From: Streptomyces dysideae
GTDB taxonomy: Bacteria > Actinomycetota > Actinomycetes > Streptomycetales > Streptomycetaceae
Length of the DNA: 34,748 nucleotides
Direction: 5' to 3'
Assembly: GCF_001514305.1 (NCBI RefSeq)
Contig: NZ_KQ949134.1
Coordinates: 1 to 34,748 of the forward strand
The translations under genes and the position numbers were made by a program. The notes under the pieces are model-generated. The model did not search any database and was not told the DNA's origin. It saw nothing but the letters and a program-made list of their open reading frames with translations. Below are positions 31,397 through 34,748 of this stretch, one piece after another. Positions within the stretch are counted from its first letter, which is position 1; every line of letters starts with the position of its first letter.

Positions 31397-32962
31397 TCAG
31401 GCGAGTTCGCGTTTGAGGATCTTGCCGGTGGACGTCAAGGGCAGTTCGTCGACGAACTGGACGACGCGCGGGTACTTGTACGCTGCGAGCCGCTCCTTCG
31501 ACCAGGCGGCGAGCTCCTCCTCGGTCGTGCCACTCCCGGCCTTCTTCACCACGACGGCCTTGACCTCCTGGCCGTGGGACTCGTGCGGTACGCCGATGAC
31601 CGCGACCAATGAGACGGCGGGGTGCTCCATGAGCACTTCCTCGACCTCGCGCGGGTAGACGTTGAAGCCACCCCGGATGATCATGTCCTTGGACCGGTCG
31701 ACGATGTAGTAAAAGCCGTCCTCGTCCCTGCGGGCAAGGTCACCGGAGCGGAACCAGCCCCCATGGATCGCCTCGGCCGTCGCCTCGGGCCGTTTGTAGT
31801 AGCCCTTCATGACGTTGTGCCCCTTGATCGCGATCTCCCCGATCTCGTCGGCGCCGCCCGTGATTTCGGACCAGTCGTCGCGGATGAGCTTCATCTCCAC
31901 ACCCGGGATCGGCACGCCGATCGACCCGACGCGGGATGCCTCGCCGAACGGTGAGAAGGACGCGATCGGGGAGGTCTCGGACAGTCCGTATCCCTCCAGG
32001 ATCGTCACCCCGAAGCGGTCCTCGAACTGCTTGTGGATCTCGGCGGGCAGGGCTGAGCCACCGGCCGCCGCCACGCGAAGGTTCGCGGCCAGGCGGGCGA
32101 CGTCGACCGTGTCGTCGAGTGCCGCGAGCAGGCCCCAGTACATCGTCGGGACGCCGGCGAAGAACGTCACGTCGTGGTCGAGCATGAGACGCAGAGCTGA
32201 GCGCGCCTCGAACCTCGGCTGCATCACGATGGTGCCGCCGAAGGCGAAGGCGCCGTTCTGGATGACGGTCTGGCCGAAGGCATGGAACAGCGGCAGCACA
32301 CACAGGTACGTGTCGGGGTGCTCCGGATCGGAGGCGAACAGGTCGGTGCCGGCGAGCGCGTTGTCGTACACGTTGCGGTGCCGCAGCTCCGCGCCCTTGG
32401 GGTGGCCGGTCGTGCCGGAGGTGTAGAGGACCACCGCGGTGTCGTCCTCGTCGCGCCCGACCGTCCGGAACGTCACGGGCTGCTCGGCCACGACCGAGGC
32501 GTACGACTCCGGCGCCCCGTCCCCGGCCCACGGCGCGCCGCCGCTCTCGATCAGGAAGAACTCGGTGCAGTCCGCGCTCGCCTGGAATCCCTCCCACGCG
32601 GCCTGTCCGATCGGCAGCTCCGGCGTGCCCTCGAAGGCGAAGTACGCCTTCGCGTCGGAGTCGGTGAGGTGGTAGGCGACCTCACGGGCCTTCAGCAGCA
32701 CGTTCAGCGGCACGACCGCGGCCCCGGCCTTGAGGATGCCGAAGTAGATGCTGGTGAAGTGGGGCAGGTTGGGGCAGGACAGTGCGACCTTGTCCCCCGG
32801 CTGGATGCCGCGCGAGACAAGCAGGTTGGCGACCTGGTTGGCCGCGGCGTCGAGAGCTCTGTATGTGATGAGTTCGTCACCGAAGACGATTGCGGCGCGC
32901 TCCGGGTACCGGGACGCGGAATCCGTCAGTACGCGTGACACGTTGCGGGTCGGTCTGTGCAT
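31397..32962 (-). CDS. Long-chain fatty-acid/aryl acyl-CoA ligase (AMP-forming)
   Basis: A 521-residue acyl-CoA synthetase of the ANL superfamily: it adenylates a carboxylic acid with ATP and transfers it to CoA. Motifs in order: P-loop LYTSGTTGHPKGAE (about 179-192), LPLFHAFGQT, GYGLSETSP, GDLARRDEDGFYYIVDRSKD, MIIRGGFNVYPREVEE, and the C-terminal lysine Lys514 in TSTGKILKREL. ATG 32962 has AGGAG 7 bases upstream. Full length and intact. Its tail faces the HxlR gene across 222 bases with nothing recognisable. Together with the nearby thioesterase it can set the CoA/free-acid balance of some acid. A decayed relative lies at 25583-25765. Confidence 0.93.
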   Translation of the reverse strand: MHRPTRNVSRVLTDSASRYPERAAIVFGDELITYRALDAAANQVANLLVSRGIQPGDKVALSCPNLPHFTSIYFGILKAGAAVVPLNVLLKAREVAYHLTDSDAKAYFAFEGTPELPIGQAAWEGFQASADCTEFFLIESGGAPWAGDGAPESYASVVAEQPVTFRTVGRDEDDTAVVLYTSGTTGHPKGAELRHRNVYDNALAGTDLFASDPEHPDTYLCVLPLFHAFGQTVIQNGAFAFGGTIVMQPRFEARSALRLMLDHDVTFFAGVPTMYWGLLAALDDTVDVARLAANLRVAAAGGSALPAEIHKQFEDRFGVTILEGYGLSETSPIASFSPFGEASRVGSIGVPIPGVEMKLIRDDWSEITGGADEIGEIAIKGHNVMKGYYKRPEATAEAIHGGWFRSGDLARRDEDGFYYIVDRSKDMIIRGGFNVYPREVEEVLMEHPAVSLVAVIGVPHESHGQEVKAVVVKKAGSGTTEEELAAWSKERLAAYKYPRVVQFVDELPLTSTGKILKRELA

Positions 32963-32991
32963 CGTCGTTCTCCTGGTTCTCGAGGTGGCAG

Positions 32992-33600
32992 TCACGTCTG
33001 GACGAAGTCCCGAGGCGGGCGCGAAGCCGTCGGCTTCCCGGCCCAGCAGCGCGGCGAACTCGATGGTGGTGAGATCACCCCCCGCTCGGGCCATGCCTGC
33101 AGACCCATAGGCAGTCCGCTCCTGCCTCTGCGCACCGGGATGGCCGTCGCCGGACCGCCGAGACATTGGCGACGGCGTGCCACTTGACGCGAGCCGGGCC
33201 TGCAGGGCCGCGTGGGAGGCAGGAGTAGGGCCGGTGCGGTCGCAGCTGAACACACCGTGGACCAGGGGCAGGGAGGCCGGCTGTGCGGTTGGTCGCGATG
33301 TCGTCGGGGAGGCACGCCCGCCGGACTGCGGCCTTGGCACCGACCGCCCGCAGCACGGTGAGTACGCCGTCGACGGCTGCGGCGGCGTCGCTGTCGAGCG
33401 GACGCGACGGATCCTCGGCCCGGACGGCGGCCCGAAAGTCGGCGGGCTTGGTCGCGCACGGCGGTGCGCGCGCATAGCTGAAGCCGCTGTCGTGGTCGTC
33501 CGTCCCGGCCGTCGCCTGCCGGATCGGAACGAGGTCGCGGGCGTCGCCGACCTGCGTGCCACCGCAGGCCATGTCGGCGTCCGTCCACCGTCCCGGTCCG
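32992..33600 (-). pseudogene. Amidase (GatA-like signature family), C-terminal remnant
   Basis: Minus-strand frames read DSDAAAAVDGVLTVLRAVGA, then VKWHAVANVSAV, LGGPATAIPVRRGRSGLPMG and LQ, and after a frameshift DLTTIEFAALLGREADGF. These are the last third of an amidase-signature enzyme (the conserved PATAxP and GLPxGLQ segments). The Ser-Ser-Lys catalytic part is missing and at least two frame changes are needed. It lies between the acyl-CoA ligase and the alpha/beta hydrolase on the same strand. Confidence 0.65.
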
Positions 33601-33643
33601 GCGGGCGCGCGGATCTTGCAACGGCCGCGCCCGGACCGCTCGG

Positions 33644-34561
33644 TCAGATCTTCGTCTTCTCCCGGACCCACGCGCCGATCTTCGCGATGGCGGCGTCGGT
33701 CTCCGGAACGCGGCCGGCGCCGTAGACGTACGAGTGCTGGCCTCCGGGGACCACCACGGTCTCCGTGTCGATTCCGGCGTCCTTGACGCGGGCGGCGAAC
33801 TCCTCGTCCTCGCCGGCCAGTACTTCGTACGTGCCCCAGGAGACGAGGGTCGGGGGCAGACCGCTCAGGTCCGCCCGGTTCAGATTGATCCGGGTGTCCG
33901 TGAACTCGATGCCCGTGCCGCCGATCCAGGCATCTCGGAAGAAGGCCAGCAGTTCCTTGCTGAGAATCTTGTCCGTCTCGGCGTTGGTCGCGATGGTCTC
34001 GTTGGCGATCTCGAGGTCGCACCAAGGGGAAATCGACACGATGGCGCCGGGCAGAGGCTGCTTCTTGTCGCGGAGGCGAAGCGCCAGGGCGACGGCGATG
34101 AACCCGCCGATGGAGTGGCCGATCGTGATGATGTTCCCCGGCTCGTACCCTTCGGAGAGCAACCAGTTGAAGGCCGCCTCCGCGTCATCCACCTGAGCCG
34201 GGTACTTGTGTTCCGGTGCGCGCCGGAAGTCCAGCACCAGTACAGGGGCCCCGGCGGCCTTGGCGATATGGCCTGCGAGCTTCCGGTCGACGAACGCCGA
34301 CGACAGAACGGACCCCCCGGCGTGACCGTGCAGGAGAACGTAGTCGGTGTTGGCATCGACCGGTTCGCACCAGATTCCCAGAACGCCACCCGCGTCCACC
34401 TCCCGGTAGGTGACGCCTTCCGGCTCCCGGGCCTTGAGATGGACGCCCTCTGACACGATGCGCATCGCATCCAACTCGGACTCGGGAGCCGCCAGTCCGG
34501 CGAAGAATTCCGCGAACTCGGTCGCTTCCGGGCTCAGTTCGACTGCCGTGTGATCAGACAC
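33644..34561 (-). CDS. HSL-type alpha/beta hydrolase (esterase)
   Basis: A 305-residue carboxylester hydrolase of the hormone-sensitive-lipase branch. The oxyanion segment YVLLHGHAGGSVLSS replaces the common HGGG, the DFRRAPEHKYPAQVDDAEAAFNWL region is typical, the nucleophile is Ser150 in TIGHSIGGF, and His276 in VPGGQHSYVY completes the triad; the acid is Glu246 or Asp252 in TYEVLAGEDEEF. The GTG at 34561 is chosen because GGAGG lies 6 bases upstream; a longer ATG reading from 34615 has none. No signal peptide, so cytoplasmic. A catabolic ester or lactone substrate is plausible from the neighbours. Confidence 0.9.
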   Translation of the reverse strand: MSDHTAVELSPEATEFAEFFAGLAAPESELDAMRIVSEGVHLKAREPEGVTYREVDAGGVLGIWCEPVDANTDYVLLHGHAGGSVLSSAFVDRKLAGHIAKAAGAPVLVLDFRRAPEHKYPAQVDDAEAAFNWLLSEGYEPGNIITIGHSIGGFIAVALALRLRDKKQPLPGAIVSISPWCDLEIANETIATNAETDKILSKELLAFFRDAWIGGTGIEFTDTRINLNRADLSGLPPTLVSWGTYEVLAGEDEEFAARVKDAGIDTETVVVPGGQHSYVYGAGRVPETDAAIAKIGAWVREKTKI

Positions 34562-34622
34562 GTGGCACCTCCATGGGGCCATTGGGGCAAACCGGCCCGC
34601 CAGGACCGGTATCACTGGGTTT

Positions 34623-34748
34623 GTCAGGCGGTGAGGGTGGGGTAGTCGGTGTAGCCGGCTGCGCCGCCGCCGTAGATGGTGGCGGGGTCGGGGGTGTTCA
34701 GCGGCGCGCCGGTGCGTACGCGCTCGACCAGGTCGGGGTTGGCGAGCG
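34623..34748 (-). CDS. Old Yellow Enzyme-type alkene reductase (C-terminal end, partial)
   Basis: Only the last 41 codons are present; the gene continues past the window. It reads LANPDLVERVRTGAPLN then TPDPATIYGGGAAGYTDYPTL and TGA. This is the characteristic C-terminus of FMN-dependent NADH:flavin oxidoreductases/alkene reductases that reduce activated C=C bonds. It is 61 bases upstream of the HSL-type hydrolase on the same strand, so they may form an operon. Confidence 0.8.

Noticed and set aside
1..34748. CRISPR arrays, tRNA or rRNA genes
   Set aside because: No regularly spaced direct repeats, no cloverleaf with a CCA-type acceptor and no rRNA-like conserved stretches were seen on reading both strands.

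Overview
This is GC-rich DNA with strong third-position G/C bias, GTG starts beside purine-rich ribosome sites, long multi-domain secreted glycoside hydrolases, many TetR/HxlR regulators and scattered transposase remnants. Together these point to a Streptomyces (or close relative), probably an accessory or chromosome-arm region. No rRNA, tRNA or CRISPR array was seen.

Layout: (1) 1-2500: a large stem-loop, one secreted protein with a beta/gamma-crystallin-like domain followed by a possible aerolysin-type beta-rich domain, and two decayed genes (acyl-CoA dehydrogenase, short-chain dehydrogenase). (2) 2557-6927: a tight, translationally coupled four-gene catabolic operon (intradiol ring-cleavage dioxygenase, TRZ/ATZ-type amidohydrolase, CaiB/BaiF CoA-transferase, citryl-CoA-lyase-like protein) behind a palindromic operator with no regulator gene in view. 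(3) 6956-17183: a polysaccharide-degradation island with a GH30 endo-galactanase-like enzyme, a GH5 beta-mannanase with FnIII and CBM2, and a 1656-residue protein with two GH43 domains. The GH30 and mannanase promoters share a 22-bp element (20/22 identical), and the mannanase promoter also carries a perfect CebR-type box. (4) 17180-21747: a TetR regulator behind a secreted M19-like dipeptidase/discoidin protein, an NmrA-like reductase and a DUF6629-type membrane protein.

(5) 21748-29330 is a scarred zone: a dienelactone hydrolase cut by an IS1182-type fragment, a TetR/beta-propeller pair, an SDR behind tandem TetR-type operators, remnants of a metallo-beta-lactamase-fold protein and an acyl-CoA ligase, an IS5-type fragment fused into a decayed nSTAND/WD40 NTPase gene, and an IS110-type tail. 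(6) 29325-34748: a second closely related TetR regulator, a PaaI-type thioesterase divergent from an HxlR regulator, a fatty-acyl-CoA ligase, an amidase pseudogene, an HSL-type hydrolase, and the C-terminus of an Old Yellow Enzyme-type reductase running off the end.

How it may work together: region 3 looks like secreted hydrolysis of plant mannan and (arabino)galactan under shared sugar-responsive control. Region 2 looks like complete processing of an unknown (hetero)aromatic compound to central metabolites. Regions 5-6 contain two paralogous TetR genes and similar palindromes in front of the SDR, the beta-propeller gene and the second TetR gene, suggesting one small cross-regulated network. 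All function calls come from reading translated sequence and motifs by eye; no database search was run.
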